Below are positions 7,902 through 17,681 of a stretch of 64,000 bases of DNA, in pieces. The translations under genes were made by a program, and so were the position numbers. The DNA is from Enterococcus phoeniculicola ATCC BAA-412 (GTDB taxonomy: Bacteria > Bacillota > Bacilli > Lactobacillales > Enterococcaceae). The notes under the pieces were generated by a model. It had not been told where the DNA came from. It was given only the letters and a program-made list of their open reading frames with translations, and did not search any database. The stretch's first letter is position 1. Each line of letters begins with the position of its first letter. The stretch covers positions 1 through 64,000 of the forward strand of contig NZ_ASWE01000003.1 in NCBI RefSeq assembly GCF_000407505.1, written 5' to 3'.

Positions 7902-9044
7902 ATGAACATAAGATATAAAAAAGAAGCAGTAGGAATTTTTATAGGCTTCATTTTAATACTTTTGATAGGAATGAGCTCACCATCTCATGCATCTGCTGTA
8001 GAAAATAGTGCTAGTTTTTCTGTGTCGCCAGTTATACCAGAGGATCAAGAAAATCAAAATTATTCTTACTTTGATTTATTGGTGCATCCAAATGAAGAAA
8101 AAGTGTTAGAAGTGAATGTATCAAATAGTTCGGATAAAGAGATCACGGTCTTTGCTGAAATCAATGTAGCGACAACAAATTCAAATGTAGTGGTTGATTA
8201 CAGTTGGAACTTAGAGAATGAATTAGAAAAAGCAAAAAAAAATAATGAAAACGAGGCGCTACTCCCGATTAAACTTGAAGATGTTGCCTATGATAACACG
8301 TTAAAATATCCGATACCGGATTTTGTCAAAGGGGATAAAGAAATTAAAATTCCCGCACAAAGTAGTAAAAAATATAAACTAACGATTCAAATGCCAAGCG
8401 AATCGTTTGATGGCGTTCTATTAGGGGGGATTCGTTTTATTCAGAAAGAATCAGAAGAATCTGCCGCTGATCAAAATGTTCAAATAAAAAATAGAATTGC
8501 CTATGTCATTGGTTTATTACTGCGTGAAAATGATAAAGAAGTTAAGCCTAGTATGGTTTTAAATCAGAAGAAAATTATTGCTGGTCAAATCAACGGGTAC
8601 AACAAGTTGCTGGTTAATCTGCAGAATGAAACGCCGGTTATGTTACGAGATGTAACAATTAAAGCTGAGATAAGAAAAAAAGGGAGCGATGAAGTGCTTC
8701 ATTCATTTAATCAAACGAAGCTTCGAATTGCCCCTAATTCTAATTTTAACTTACCTATTGACTGGGAAAATCAACCTTTCAAAGCGGGAGAGTATACTGC
8801 TGATGTAACTGTAGAAAATAAAGCAATTGATGGTGAGCCGGAAATCGTTAATCAGAAATGGCATTGGGATGAGGCATTTACTATTGAATCTAAACAAGCA
8901 AAAGCGGTGAACGAAAAGGCAGTGGTAATTGAAGAAGAGCCATCTACGTGGTCATATAGTCAATTATGGATGGGTCTGTTCATTCTAGTTTTCCTAGGGT
9001 TAGTGATTTGGATTGTTAGATTAAAGAAAAAGCTAAAGAAGTAA
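7902..9044 (+). CDS. DUF916/DUF3324 WxL-interacting membrane protein (CscA-like)
   Basis: 380 residues: signal peptide (to about residue 32), the N-terminal DUF916 beta-sandwich (about 35-160), DUF3324 (about 170-320), then a single C-terminal membrane helix (about 350-372) and a lysine-rich cytoplasmic tail. This is the standard architecture of the WxL-interacting protein (CscA type), which binds peptidoglycan with one domain and WxL proteins with the other. It is the last gene of the locus; a clear terminator follows at 9150-9182. Its presence with five WxL proteins and the small CscD-like protein makes this a complete csc-type cluster apart from what lies upstream of the window. Confidence 0.92.
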   Translation: MNIRYKKEAVGIFIGFILILLIGMSSPSHASAVENSASFSVSPVIPEDQENQNYSYFDLLVHPNEEKVLEVNVSNSSDKEITVFAEINVATTNSNVVVDYSWNLENELEKAKKNNENEALLPIKLEDVAYDNTLKYPIPDFVKGDKEIKIPAQSSKKYKLTIQMPSESFDGVLLGGIRFIQKESEESAADQNVQIKNRIAYVIGLLLRENDKEVKPSMVLNQKKIIAGQINGYNKLLVNLQNETPVMLRDVTIKAEIRKKGSDEVLHSFNQTKLRIAPNSNFNLPIDWENQPFKAGEYTADVTVENKAIDGEPEIVNQKWHWDEAFTIESKQAKAVNEKAVVIEEEPSTWSYSQLWMGLFILVFLGLVIWIVRLKKKLKK

Positions 9045-9149
9045 TTCTAAATTCATATCTTAGCTGCAGACGTAGTGCATGCCATTCAATAGATAAATGG
9101 AAAAAATTTATAAAGTAAAGCTAGATTGTTTTTTAAGTATACTCTATCA

Positions 9150-9182
9150 GGCATCCTCATTTTTTGGAGGGTGTCTTTTTTT
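9150..9182 (+). terminator. Intrinsic terminator of the WxL locus
   Basis: A 9-bp stem (9150-9158 with 9167-9175, two G-T wobbles) is followed directly by seven T residues. It lies 105 bases after the DUF916 gene. Confidence 0.85.
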
Positions 9183-9270
9183 GTTGGAGGAATCAATTCA
9201 GTTTGATTACGCCTGCCCTGACTGATTGTCTGCTTCTCTTCATTTATTTAGAACTAGATAAGTCGTGTAT

Positions 9271-9328
9271 AAAGATAGTGTAAAGAAATGCTTGAAATTT
9301 TCACACTATCTTTAGGTCTTTTTTTTTA
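9271..9328 (+). promoter_or_regulatory. Inverted repeat with T-run upstream of kdpFABC
   Basis: Bases 9271-9281 and 9303-9313 are exact reverse complements (11 bp) around a 21-base loop. After four more bases comes an uninterrupted T-run. It can be an intrinsic terminator, an attenuator of the kdp operon if the promoter lies upstream, or a KdpE binding site. Its position about 60 bases before kdpF favours a regulatory role. Confidence 0.5.
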
Positions 9329-9389
9329 TACTGACAAAGTAAAGGGAATCCTGTCTTTTACGAACTGATTGAAAAAGGAGAGAAATGAA

Positions 9390-9470
9390 ATGACGATTAT
9401 TCTTGGGATAGTTGGCTTCTTATTAATGGTCTATCTTTTCTGGTTTTTATTTAAGGGGGAAGAGATATGA
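9390..9470 (+). CDS. kdpF: KdpF, small subunit of the K+-transporting ATPase
   Basis: A 26-residue ORF, too short for usual gene finding. It starts with ATG at 9390 after an AAGGAG site (9375-9380) and consists of one hydrophobic helix (IILGIVGFLLMVYLFWFLF) with a short charged end. Size, single membrane segment and position directly before kdpA match KdpF, which stabilises the KdpABC complex in the membrane. Its TGA overlaps the kdpA ATG by four bases (ATGA), implying translational coupling. Confidence 0.85.
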   Translation: MTIILGIVGFLLMVYLFWFLFKGEEI

Positions 9471-11143
9471 GTAGTGTGATTTATCAAGGAGTATTTTTCC
9501 TATTTATTTTATTATTGTTGGCATTCCCTTTAGGCTGGTATATGAAAGAAATTATGCAGGGAAGAGTCCCAAAAGGCGTTCGTTTTTTACAACCAGCTGA
9601 ACGTTTGTTTTATAAAGTGATTGGTCCAGTCAGTAGAAAAGATATGTCAGCGAAACGGTATATTTTAAATGTTCTGCTGTTAGGATTTTTTTCACTCTTG
9701 CTCTTGATTATTTTATTAAGAATCCAGCATTTTCTGCCTGGGGGTTCTTCAGTTAAAAATTTAACATGGCCATTAGCTATAAATACGGCGGTTAGTTTTG
9801 TAACGAATACGAATTGGCAAGCGTATGCAGGTGAAACGGATTTATCCAATTTGGTGCAGATGTTTGGACTGACTGTCCAAAACTTTCTTTCAGCAGGTGT
9901 GGGTCTTTCTGTTTTGGTAGCGGTGTTGCGTGGATTCTCACAAGTTAAGAAGAAAACGCTGGGAAACTTTTGGCAGGATTTAACGCGTAGTTTGCTCTAC
10001 ATCTTACTGCCACTGGCGCTTATTTTTTCAGTTTTGTTGGTTTCACAAGGAACGGTTCAGACTTTTACATCGGGCATTTCCTATGAAGGGTTGGAAGGAA
10101 ACAATCTTTGGTTATACTTGGGTCCAGTAGCTAGTCAGGTAGCGATTAAACAGCTGGGAACAAATGGTGGCGGCTTCTTTGGTGCAAACGCTGCTCATCC
10201 ATTTGAAAATCCGACCTTGTTCACCAATTTTATTGAGAACCTGGCGATTTTATTGATTCCAGTGGCTTTGATTTTTGCTTTTGGTTTTTGGGTGAAGGAG
10301 TGGAAGCAAGGTCGAACGATTATGCTTGTTTCTCTATTTTTCATCTTATTAGCTTTTGTTGGTGTAGCGTTAAGCGAGTATTATGGTCCTGAATTTGCAA
10401 ACGTTCTTGGATCAACTAACTTAGAGGGAAAAGAGATTCGTTTCGGTGTTGGCTGGTCAAGCTTATGGGCGGTGTCAACCACGGCAGCATCTAATGGGTC
10501 TGTCAATGCCATGTTAGATAGCTTTATGCCGTTTGGTGGAGCGATTCCTATGTTTCTAATGCAGCTTGGTGAAATTATTTTTGGCGGTGTAGGAAGTGGT
10601 CTGTATGGAATGTTGGCATTTTTATTACTGGCAGTATTTATTGCAGGGCTTTTAGTCGGACGCACACCAGAATATTTAGGAAAGAAAGTAGACGCTTTTG
10701 ATATTAAAATGGCTAGTTTGGTTATTCTGACGCCATTAATGCTGACATTGTTTGGCGCGATGGCTCTTGTTTTGCATCCGGAAATACAATCTTGGTTAAC
10801 GAATGAAGGTCCTCATGCTTTTAGTGAGTTACTTTATGGTGCTACTTCTCTAGCTAATAATAATGGGAGTGCGTTTGGCGGCTTACTTGCAAACACGCCA
10901 TTTATAAATAGTTTAGGTAGTCTGTTAATGGTTATTTCACGCTATTTACCAATGATAGCTATCTTGTTTTTGGCAGAAAATATGGGCAGCAAAAAGAAAG
11001 CGGCACTAAGCTCCGGAACGCTCTCAACAGTTAGTCCAACATTTGTTTCTATGCTAATTATTGTCATTTTAGTGGTGGGTGCGCTAAGTTTCTTGCCAAC
11101 ATTGGCATTGGGACCAATTGCAGAATTCTTTACGATGAATTAG
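9467..11143 (+). CDS. kdpA: Potassium-transporting ATPase subunit KdpA
   Basis: 558 residues, the usual length for KdpA. This is the channel-like subunit that binds and conducts K+ through four selectivity-filter repeats. Filter-type segments are visible: TNTNWQAYAGE, TNGGGFFGANAAHPFENPT, STTAASNGSVNAM and LANNNGSAFGG. About ten membrane helices are spread along the chain. It begins inside the kdpF stop and is followed after 15 bases by kdpB, so kdpFABC is one operon. In this system, high-affinity K+ uptake is induced at low external K+, with control by the kdpDE pair encoded just downstream. Confidence 0.97.
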   Translation: MSSVIYQGVFFLFILLLLAFPLGWYMKEIMQGRVPKGVRFLQPAERLFYKVIGPVSRKDMSAKRYILNVLLLGFFSLLLLIILLRIQHFLPGGSSVKNLTWPLAINTAVSFVTNTNWQAYAGETDLSNLVQMFGLTVQNFLSAGVGLSVLVAVLRGFSQVKKKTLGNFWQDLTRSLLYILLPLALIFSVLLVSQGTVQTFTSGISYEGLEGNNLWLYLGPVASQVAIKQLGTNGGGFFGANAAHPFENPTLFTNFIENLAILLIPVALIFAFGFWVKEWKQGRTIMLVSLFFILLAFVGVALSEYYGPEFANVLGSTNLEGKEIRFGVGWSSLWAVSTTAASNGSVNAMLDSFMPFGGAIPMFLMQLGEIIFGGVGSGLYGMLAFLLLAVFIAGLLVGRTPEYLGKKVDAFDIKMASLVILTPLMLTLFGAMALVLHPEIQSWLTNEGPHAFSELLYGATSLANNNGSAFGGLLANTPFINSLGSLLMVISRYLPMIAILFLAENMGSKKKAALSSGTLSTVSPTFVSMLIIVILVVGALSFLPTLALGPIAEFFTMN

Positions 11144-11158
11144 ATGGAGTGAATAAAA

Positions 11159-13189
11159 ATGAAAAAAATCTATCAATGGGCTGTCGGACAGTCCTTTAAA
11201 AAATTAGATCCACGGCAACAACTCAAAAATCCCGTGATGTTTGTTGTTTATTTAGGCGCAATCCTCACAACGATTTTATGTTTTTATCCTATGCGTGTCC
11301 CAGTATGGTTTAGTATTTCAGTGACTGTTTTTCTTTGGCTGACTTTACTTTTTGCGAACTTTGCTGAGGCAGTTGCAGAAGGACGTGGAAAAGCACAAGC
11401 AGATAGTTTAAAACAAGCGAAAAAAGAAGTAATGACTTATAAAATTACTCGTTTAGAGGATATTAAAGAGGGAAACTTTATTGAAATGCGTTCTTCTGAT
11501 TTGAAGCGTGGGGACTTGGTCTACGTTCTTGCAGGAGAACAGATTCCAGCAGATGGGGATGTGGTTGAAGGCGCAGCATCAGTGGACGAAAGTGCGATTA
11601 CGGGGGAATCAGCACCAGTCATCCGAGAATCTGGCGGTGACCGTAGCGCTGTTACAGGCGGAACCACCGTTGTATCAGATTATTTGGTTATCCGTGTGAC
11701 TTCAGAGAATGGGCAGTCATTCTTAGACAAGATGATTGCTATGGTTGAGGGAACACAACGGAAAAAGACGCCTAATGAGATAGGATTACAGATTTTTTTA
11801 ATCACCTTAACCATCATCTTTTTAACCGTTTCTATCACATTAGTCCCATTTACAGGTTTTAGCAGTCAGCTTTCAGGAAGAGGAGAGTCTCTCTCAATGA
11901 TTATTGTGATTGCTTTGTTAATTTGTTTAGCGCCAACAACGATTGGGGCGCTGATTTCTTCAATTGGTATTGCTGGTATGAGTCGTTTGACGAAAGAAAA
12001 TGTGATTGCTATGAGTGGCCGTGCGATAGAGGCAGCAGGAGATGTGGATGTTCTTTTACTCGATAAAACAGGAACAATTACATTGGGAAATCGTCGGGCA
12101 AGTGAATTCTTACCGGTTCCTGGTATTCGTGAAGAACAGCTAGCGGATGCTGCACAATTGTCTTCGTTAGCAGATGAAACAGCAGAAGGTCGCAGTATCG
12201 TGATTTTAGCAAAAGAGCGATTTAATTTTCGAGAAAGAGAATTCCAGCAGTCAGAAGTAAAATTTATCGATTTTAGCGCAAAAACCCGAATGAGCGGGAT
12301 TGATTATCGGGGGGATGAAATCCGTAAAGGGGCTGCTGATACGATGAAAAAATACGTACAGGTCCAAGGCGAAATTTATCCTCCCGAATGTGATGAAATA
12401 GTTGATAAAATCGCTCGAGCAGGCGGAACGCCCCTAGTAGTTGTGAAAAACAATCGTGTGATGGGGGTTGTTTATTTGAAAGATATTGTAAAAAATGGAG
12501 TGAAAGAGAAGTTTGCTGATATGCGCAAAATGGGGATAAAAACCATTATGATTACTGGAGATAATCCTCTGACCGCAGCAGCAATTGCTGCAGAAGCAGG
12601 TGTGGATGACTTTTTAGCTGAAGCGACCCCTGAAAATAAAATGGATTTAATCCGAGAGTATCAGGAAAAGGGACACTTGGTTGCAATGACTGGCGATGGG
12701 ACGAATGATGCACCTGCCTTGGCGCAAGCAGATGTGGCAATGGCGATGAATACTGGAACGCAAGCGGCAAAAGAAGCAGGAAATATGATCGATTTAGACT
12801 CTAGCCCAACGAAGTTACTGCAAGTGGTTCAGATTGGCAAACAATTGTTGATGACACGTGGTGCATTGACTACGTTTAGTATTGCAAATGATATCGCCAA
12901 GTATTTTGCCGTTATCCCAGTACTATTTTATAGTATTTATCCGCAATTGGATCAATTGAATATTATGGGATTAAGCAGTCCCTTGACGGCGATTTTGTCT
13001 GCGGTTATTTACAATGCGGTGGTTATCATAGCACTGATTCCTTTAGCATTACGAGGAGTAAAGTACAAAGAAAAACCTGCTAGTCAAATCTTGCGGCATA
13101 ATTTGCTAGTCTATGGACTTGGGGGGATTATTGCTCCATTCATTTTTATCAAAGTGATTGATATAATCCTTTCATTAATTATTCTGTAG
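11159..13189 (+). CDS. kdpB: Potassium-transporting P-type ATPase subunit KdpB
   Basis: 676 residues, full length. It is the catalytic P-type ATPase subunit, which hydrolyses ATP through an aspartyl-phosphate and drives K+ uptake through KdpA. The phosphorylation motif DKTGTIT is present with the acceptor at about D302. The actuator motif (TGES) occurs in [12 protein letters not shown] and the hinge motif in [18 protein letters not shown]. Membrane helices lie at both ends and around residue 220-280. The start ATG follows a GATGGAGTG site. The gene is the third cistron of the kdp operon, 16 bases before kdpC. Confidence 0.97.
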   Translation: MKKIYQWAVGQSFKKLDPRQQLKNPVMFVVYLGAILTTILCFYPMRVPVWFSISVTVFLWLTLLFANFAEAVAEGRGKAQADSLKQAKKEVMTYKITRLEDIKEGNFIEMRSSDLKRGDLVYVLAGEQIPADGDVVEGAASVDESAITGESAPVIRESGGDRSAVTGGTTVVSDYLVIRVTSENGQSFLDKMIAMVEGTQRKKTPNEIGLQIFLITLTIIFLTVSITLVPFTGFSSQLSGRGESLSMIIVIALLICLAPTTIGALISSIGIAGMSRLTKENVIAMSGRAIEAAGDVDVLLLDKTGTITLGNRRASEFLPVPGIREEQLADAAQLSSLADETAEGRSIVILAKERFNFREREFQQSEVKFIDFSAKTRMSGIDYRGDEIRKGAADTMKKYVQVQGEIYPPECDEIVDKIARAGGTPLVVVKNNRVMGVVYLKDIVKNGVKEKFADMRKMGIKTIMITGDNPLTAAAIAAEAGVDDFLAEATPENKMDLIREYQEKGHLVAMTGDGTNDAPALAQADVAMAMNTGTQAAKEAGNMIDLDSSPTKLLQVVQIGKQLLMTRGALTTFSIANDIAKYFAVIPVLFYSIYPQLDQLNIMGLSSPLTAILSAVIYNAVVIIALIPLALRGVKYKEKPASQILRHNLLVYGLGGIIAPFIFIKVIDIILSLIIL

Positions 13190-13205
13190 AGAAGGAGAAA
13201 GAAGA

Positions 13206-13736
13206 ATGAAAAAAAGTATTCTAGGAAGTGTACGTTTTCTGATTTTGAGCACCCTCATTTTTGGCGGCTTATATACGGTATTCGTCACAGGGGTAGGACA
13301 ATTATTTTTTTCAAATCAGGCGAATGGGAGTCAACTTGTCGTAGATAATCAAGTGATTGGATCAGAACGAATTGGACAACCATTTGAACAAAAAAAATAT
13401 TTTTCAGGACGTAGTGAAGAGGTCAGTCAACTATCTCCTGTTTCAAAAGAGCAAAAGCAACGAATTGAAAAGCGGACAGCCTTGGAACAAACAAAAAATT
13501 CAACAGAAAAGAAAGTTCCGAATGATCTTGTGACAGCTTCTGCTAGCGGAGTTGATCCAGATATTAGTGAACAAGCTGCTGAATTTCAAGTAGCTCGTAT
13601 TGCAAAAGAACGAGGAATTTCTGAACAAGCGATTTACAAGTTAATTGAAGAACATGGTCAAAAGGATTGGTTTTCTAATCAGAAATATGTCAATGTTTTG
13701 CAGTTAAACCTAGCATTAGATAAACTAAAGGAATAG
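13206..13736 (+). CDS. kdpC: Potassium-transporting ATPase subunit KdpC
   Basis: 176 residues. One N-terminal membrane helix (about 10-32) is followed by a soluble periplasm-side-type domain with the family segments around SERIGQPFEQKKYFSGR and TASASGVDPDISEQAAEFQVARIA. The D-P-D-I-S and A-S-A-S-G elements are typical of KdpC. The subunit bridges KdpA and KdpB and is needed for assembly. A strong GAGAAGGAG site precedes the ATG. It ends the kdpFABC part; a structured 190-base interval separates it from kdpD. Confidence 0.96.
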   Translation: MKKSILGSVRFLILSTLIFGGLYTVFVTGVGQLFFSNQANGSQLVVDNQVIGSERIGQPFEQKKYFSGRSEEVSQLSPVSKEQKQRIEKRTALEQTKNSTEKKVPNDLVTASASGVDPDISEQAAEFQVARIAKERGISEQAIYKLIEEHGQKDWFSNQKYVNVLQLNLALDKLKE

Positions 13737-13783
13737 TATAAGTGATGAGTCTAGGAATGTAGATAGTAAGGCGTAAAACCAAG

Positions 13784-13881
13784 GGACTTTGTCTCATTGA
13801 AGACTCAGAGAAAACAAAGTCCGTAGCTAGTGCTGGAAATTCGGATAGGTTGACGATAGCCTATGATGTTGATGCCAGCAC
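13784..13881 (+). promoter_or_regulatory. Structured leader between kdpC and kdpD
   Basis: Two consecutive strong stems can be drawn. The first pairs 13784-13792 with 13814-13822 (9 bp). The second pairs 13830-13836 with 13875-13881 (7 bp) and encloses an inner hairpin, 13845-13851 with 13858-13864. No T-run follows, and the kdpD ribosome binding site (GAGGAGG, 13911-13917) lies 30 bases downstream. It does not match riboswitch classes I can recall well enough to name. It could be a cis-acting RNA, an RNA-processing site or a folded spacer. Confidence 0.45.
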
Positions 13882-13924
13882 GGTTTATCTAAGCGCCAGG
13901 TGGACAAGCAGAGGAGGAAGATTG

Positions 13925-16489
13925 ATGCAAGGGACAGAAGAACTGGGCGATGAACGTCGAGGGCGATTACGCGTGTTTTTCGGATTTGCGGCGGGTGTTG
14001 GAAAAACCTATGGCATGCTGGCAGAAGCCCATGAGCTTTTATTGATGGGAAAACATGTGGCTATTGGTTATATTGAACCCCATGATCGACCAGATACCAA
14101 TCGTTTACTGGAAGGCTTGCCTAACATTCCTCCGAAAATATTTACTTACAAGCAATTGGTCTTGACCGAGCCGGATATTGATCGAATTATTCAGGAAAAA
14201 CCAGAAGTGATTCTAATTGATGAGTTAGCGCACACTAATGCAACAGGCTCACGAAATCGCAAACGATACCAGGATGTAGACGAATTATTAAATGCAGGGA
14301 TTGATGTTTTTACTACCGTTAACGTTCAGCATATTGAAAGTTTAAATGATATTGTTGAAGAGGTTACCGGAATTGAAGTAAAAGAGACCGTACCAGATAC
14401 CTTTTTACAGCAGGCAACGATTAAAGTAATTGATGTGGAGCCTGATGAGTTGATTGAGCGGCTTGAACAGGGCAAAATCTATGCCAATGAAAATGCAAAA
14501 CGTGCTTTACAAAATTTTTTCATTCCGAAAAAACTGGATCAGCTGCGTGGATTAGCTATTCAACGAGCGTCAGATCACATTAACCGTATCAGTGGAAAAA
14601 CGGTGGGCATTCAAAGCAAATTACTTACAGTGGTAACGGATGTATTTCCAAAAATGACAGAAAAATGTATTCGTTGGACGGCACGATTAGCGCAAGGACT
14701 AGGTGCTGAGTGGACAGTCATTCAAATTCGTACACAAGAAGAGACGCCCACTAATATTCCTCTTGCAGATAAGCTAGGGGCAGAGGTAATCAGTATTGAA
14801 GAAGACGGCAGTTTTGAGACGATTGTTGAATTTGCTAAAATGACCGGTGTGACAGACATTATCATGGGGAAAAATCTTCGTCAGCCATGGTATGAAAAAA
14901 TTTTTGTTGAAGCGTATGATGACCGGCTATTAAGGCGGTTAAATGATACTGAGCTTCACCTGATCCCATTTAAAGAAGAAAAACAAACCCTGTTTTCCAA
15001 GACACGTAAGATTATTGAAGGTGGGGGAAAAGATTTAAGTATTGCGCTAGGCGGTGTCTTTCTGGCAACAGTAATAACTGAGCTGATGCAATATATCCAT
15101 GTTGGGGATCAAAATTTAATGCTCATGTACATCTTTTTTATCTTGCTAGTCGCTCGAACGACCTCGGGGTATTTTTGGAGCGCTCTTTCGTCTATTTTAA
15201 GTGTTTTGTCCTTTAACTGGTTTTTCGTTGAACCGTTGTATTCATTAACCGTATACAAACAAGGGTATCCGATTACTTTACTAATCATGCTGGTGGTGGC
15301 GCTTATGATTAGTAATTTAATGGTTCGATTAAAAAAACAAGCAGATAGTTCGATGGAAAAAGAACATCAGATGGAAATCTTGTATGAATTAAACAAAAAA
15401 TATATGTTAGCTGAAAGCCGAAAGCAGATTCTAGAAATATCTGTCACTTATCTATCGAGATTGTTGGAACGAGAAGTGATTATTTTTGACCAGCAGGCAA
15501 ACATGCAGAGCGTTCACTGTGTAGAGGATAAATCCTCTGTTTTGAATCAAAAAGATGAGGCAGCCGTTGCTTTTTGGGCGGCTAAAAATCAAAAAGAAGC
15601 AGGTAATGGGACAGATACTTTGATTGGGGCAAAAGGCTTTTATTTACCCATTATAGCAAGCGGAAAAACCTTGGCAGTATTAGGCGTTGAACGAAACGCC
15701 ACGCTTGATTTGGAAAACGATCAGCTTAACTATTTAAAACTAGTCTTAACGCAAATTGCTTCAATTTTGGAGCAAACAGAATTAAAAACAGAAAAAGAAC
15801 AAGTTGAATTGGAGAACGAACGAGAAAAAGTTCGCAGTAATCTATTGCGCGCAGTCTCTCATGATTTGAGAACGCCGTTAACAGTTATTTCCGGCATTGC
15901 AGAAACATTGGGGCTGGGGACAGACTTAAAAGAGGAAACACGTCAGAAATTAGTAAAGGATATTCAAGAAGAATCGCAGTGGCTGATACGAATGGTGGAA
16001 AATCTATTATCCATTACACGCATCAATATGGATACGATGAAAGTAACGAAAACATCTGAGCCTGTGGAGGAGATTATAGAAGCTGTTTACAAACACTTAA
16101 AAAAAGTTTATCCAGAAGGTCAAGTCCGGATTCAGTTACCTGAAACAGTTATTTTTATTCAAGCTGATCCTATTTTAATTGAGCAGGCACTATTCAATTT
16201 AATAGAAAATGCATTCCGACATGGAGATAAAAATCAACTAGTAAACTTAATCGTTTATCAGGAAAACGGTCAAACTGTTTTTGAAATTGAAAACTATGGT
16301 GAAATTCCATTGAAGCAGTTTCAAAAAATTCAATCTAACTTATCTAGTACAAATGAAGTACCCGTTGATTCAAAAAATGGGTTGGGAATTGGTCTAAGTA
16401 TTGTAAAAACAATTATCCATGCGCATAATGGAAAGATGGAAATGAAGGTTGGCGAAGGAAAAACAGTGGTTAAAATTTATTTGAAGTGA
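13925..16489 (+). CDS. kdpD: Sensor histidine kinase KdpD
   Basis: 854 residues from the ATG at 13925, seven bases after a perfect GAGGAGG; the frame is open further upstream to a TTG at 13850, but that part lies in the folded leader and has no ribosome site. Domains in order: N-terminal KdpD domain with Walker A GVGKT (K about 27) and DELAHTNATGSRNRKR; a universal-stress-protein-like domain (about 225-355); four close membrane helices (about 375-475); a GAF-like region (about 500-620); HisKA with SHDLRTPLT (phosphorylated H about 646); and a C-terminal HATPase with N-box LIENAFRHGD and GLGIGLSIV. In other Firmicutes the USP-like domain of KdpD binds c-di-AMP; that is a family-based expectation here. 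The stop overlaps the kdpE ribosome-binding region. Confidence 0.96.
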   Translation: MQGTEELGDERRGRLRVFFGFAAGVGKTYGMLAEAHELLLMGKHVAIGYIEPHDRPDTNRLLEGLPNIPPKIFTYKQLVLTEPDIDRIIQEKPEVILIDELAHTNATGSRNRKRYQDVDELLNAGIDVFTTVNVQHIESLNDIVEEVTGIEVKETVPDTFLQQATIKVIDVEPDELIERLEQGKIYANENAKRALQNFFIPKKLDQLRGLAIQRASDHINRISGKTVGIQSKLLTVVTDVFPKMTEKCIRWTARLAQGLGAEWTVIQIRTQEETPTNIPLADKLGAEVISIEEDGSFETIVEFAKMTGVTDIIMGKNLRQPWYEKIFVEAYDDRLLRRLNDTELHLIPFKEEKQTLFSKTRKIIEGGGKDLSIALGGVFLATVITELMQYIHVGDQNLMLMYIFFILLVARTTSGYFWSALSSILSVLSFNWFFVEPLYSLTVYKQGYPITLLIMLVVALMISNLMVRLKKQADSSMEKEHQMEILYELNKKYMLAESRKQILEISVTYLSRLLEREVIIFDQQANMQSVHCVEDKSSVLNQKDEAAVAFWAAKNQKEAGNGTDTLIGAKGFYLPIIASGKTLAVLGVERNATLDLENDQLNYLKLVLTQIASILEQTELKTEKEQVELENEREKVRSNLLRAVSHDLRTPLTVISGIAETLGLGTDLKEETRQKLVKDIQEESQWLIRMVENLLSITRINMDTMKVTKTSEPVEEIIEAVYKHLKKVYPEGQVRIQLPETVIFIQADPILIEQALFNLIENAFRHGDKNQLVNLIVYQENGQTVFEIENYGEIPLKQFQKIQSNLSSTNEVPVDSKNGLGIGLSIVKTIIHAHNGKMEMKVGEGKTVVKIYLK

Positions 16490-16500
16490 GGAGGATGCTT

Positions 16501-17193
16501 GTGAAACAATCTATTTTGTTGATTGAGGATGATCCAAATATCACGGATTTTATGGAAGTTGTATTAGATCAGCAACGGTATCAGTTAACTGTTTCTAGTA
16601 CTGGGATGGAGGCTCTAAGTGCTTTTCAGACAACCTCGTTTGATTTGGTCTTATTAGATTTGGGCTTACCCGATATAGATGGCATCGATTTGTTAAAAAT
16701 CCTTCGGAAACGAATGTCTTTGCCGATTATTATCATTTCTGCCAGAAATAATGAAGGGGAAAAGGTAAAAGCTTTAGATTTAGGTGCGGATGACTATGTA
16801 ACAAAACCATTTGGGACCAATGAATTGCTGGCTCGGATTCGTACGGCCTTGCGTCATCAAAATATGCAAGCAGATAGGGCAACGATCATAGAAAACAAAG
16901 CGTTGAAAATCGATTTTGATAAGCAGCTAGTGTACAAAGAAGGTCAAGAAATCCATTTAACGAAAAACGAATATCGAATTTTAGCATTGCTGTTTCGAAG
17001 ACTAGGCAAAGTGGTAACCTATCAAACGTTAATGACAGAAGTGTGGGGCCCCTATAGCGATGATTCACAAATATTACGGGTGAATATGTCAAATATTCGG
17101 AAGAAATTAGAAAAAGACACGTTAAATCCAGAATATCTAATCACAGAAATAGGTGTAGGTTACAGATTACGAGATTATCAAAAAAATCAGTAG
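16501..17193 (+). CDS. kdpE: Response regulator KdpE
   Basis: 230 residues from the GTG at 16501, which sits six bases after AGGAGG (16489-16494); the ATG at 16495 touches that site and an earlier GTG (16486) lies before it. An N-terminal receiver domain carries the acidic pair after ILLIED and the acceptor aspartate in LVLLDLGLPD (about D53), plus the conserved K in VTKPFG. The C-terminal OmpR/PhoB winged helix has TKNEYRILALLFRRLGKVV and the terminal TEIGVGYRL. It is the partner of KdpD and the expected activator of kdpFABC. It follows kdpD with coupled translation and is followed by a 560-base gap. Confidence 0.95.
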   Translation: MKQSILLIEDDPNITDFMEVVLDQQRYQLTVSSTGMEALSAFQTTSFDLVLLDLGLPDIDGIDLLKILRKRMSLPIIIISARNNEGEKVKALDLGADDYVTKPFGTNELLARIRTALRHQNMQADRATIIENKALKIDFDKQLVYKEGQEIHLTKNEYRILALLFRRLGKVVTYQTLMTEVWGPYSDDSQILRVNMSNIRKKLEKDTLNPEYLITEIGVGYRLRDYQKNQ

Positions 17194-17644
17194 AATAAGC
17201 TTTTATAGGATTATGACGTAGAGGAACCGCTATTTAAGGGAAGACGGCTGTCCTTTGAGGGTTGCATAGAAAACGCTGTAAAAGAATTTTCATGTCAGCT
17301 TTCTTTCTAATTTTTTGCTTGCTAAGTTATTGATCAATACATTAAAGAGAGCATATTAGTAAAAAAAATTGAATAGAGGAGTTTTCCTTAAAAGAAAGAA
17401 TTTCTTATTTTAATTATTTGAAGTTCTTTCTTATTTGTTTGAATGGCACTGATAGGCTGTTTTTAAATGTTTAGGGACAATCAGCAAGAAGAATTTTGAA
17501 GACTTCTTCATCTGTGAAAGCCTGTAACGAAACAGTTCTTAGAGAGAAACGTCATTGTCCTCTAACTAGTTATCGTTATTAAATAATTAAAAGAGCGATA
17601 CGTTCAGTGGAATACAGGGCTTAAAATTTTGCTGCAAGAAAGTG
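17194..17644 (+). other. Gene-free stretch after kdpE
   Basis: About 450 AT-rich bases with no credible ORF, RNA gene or strong terminator. Only weak stems are visible (for example around 17239-17260). The yhf-cluster promoter follows it. Confidence 0.5.
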
Positions 17645-17673
17645 TTTACAATTTTATGATAAGGTGGTATATT
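17645..17673 (+). promoter_or_regulatory. Sigma-A type promoter of the yhf cluster
   Basis: TTTACA (17645-17650) and TATATT (17668-17673) are separated by exactly 17 bases. The predicted transcript start is near 17680, directly before the first inverted repeat and about 75 bases before yhfU. Confidence 0.7.
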
Positions 17674-17681
17674 CTAGGTGG

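Larger units (their letters stand above)
9045..9389 (+). other. Gene-free stretch between the WxL locus and kdp
   Basis: About 345 bases holding the WxL-locus terminator (9150-9182) and a second inverted repeat with a T-run (9271-9328) before kdpF. The kdp promoter must lie here, but I could not assign it with confidence. Confidence 0.6.

Noticed and set aside
13784-13881. Known c-di-AMP (ydaO-type) riboswitch before kdpD
   Set aside because: I cannot find the conserved blocks of that riboswitch as I remember them, and no terminator or sequestering stem for the ribosome site is evident, so I call only a structured leader.
13850-13924. N-terminal extension of KdpD
   Set aside because: The open frame runs through the folded leader and has no ribosome site. 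The ATG at 13925 has a perfect GAGGAGG at good spacing and gives the family length.
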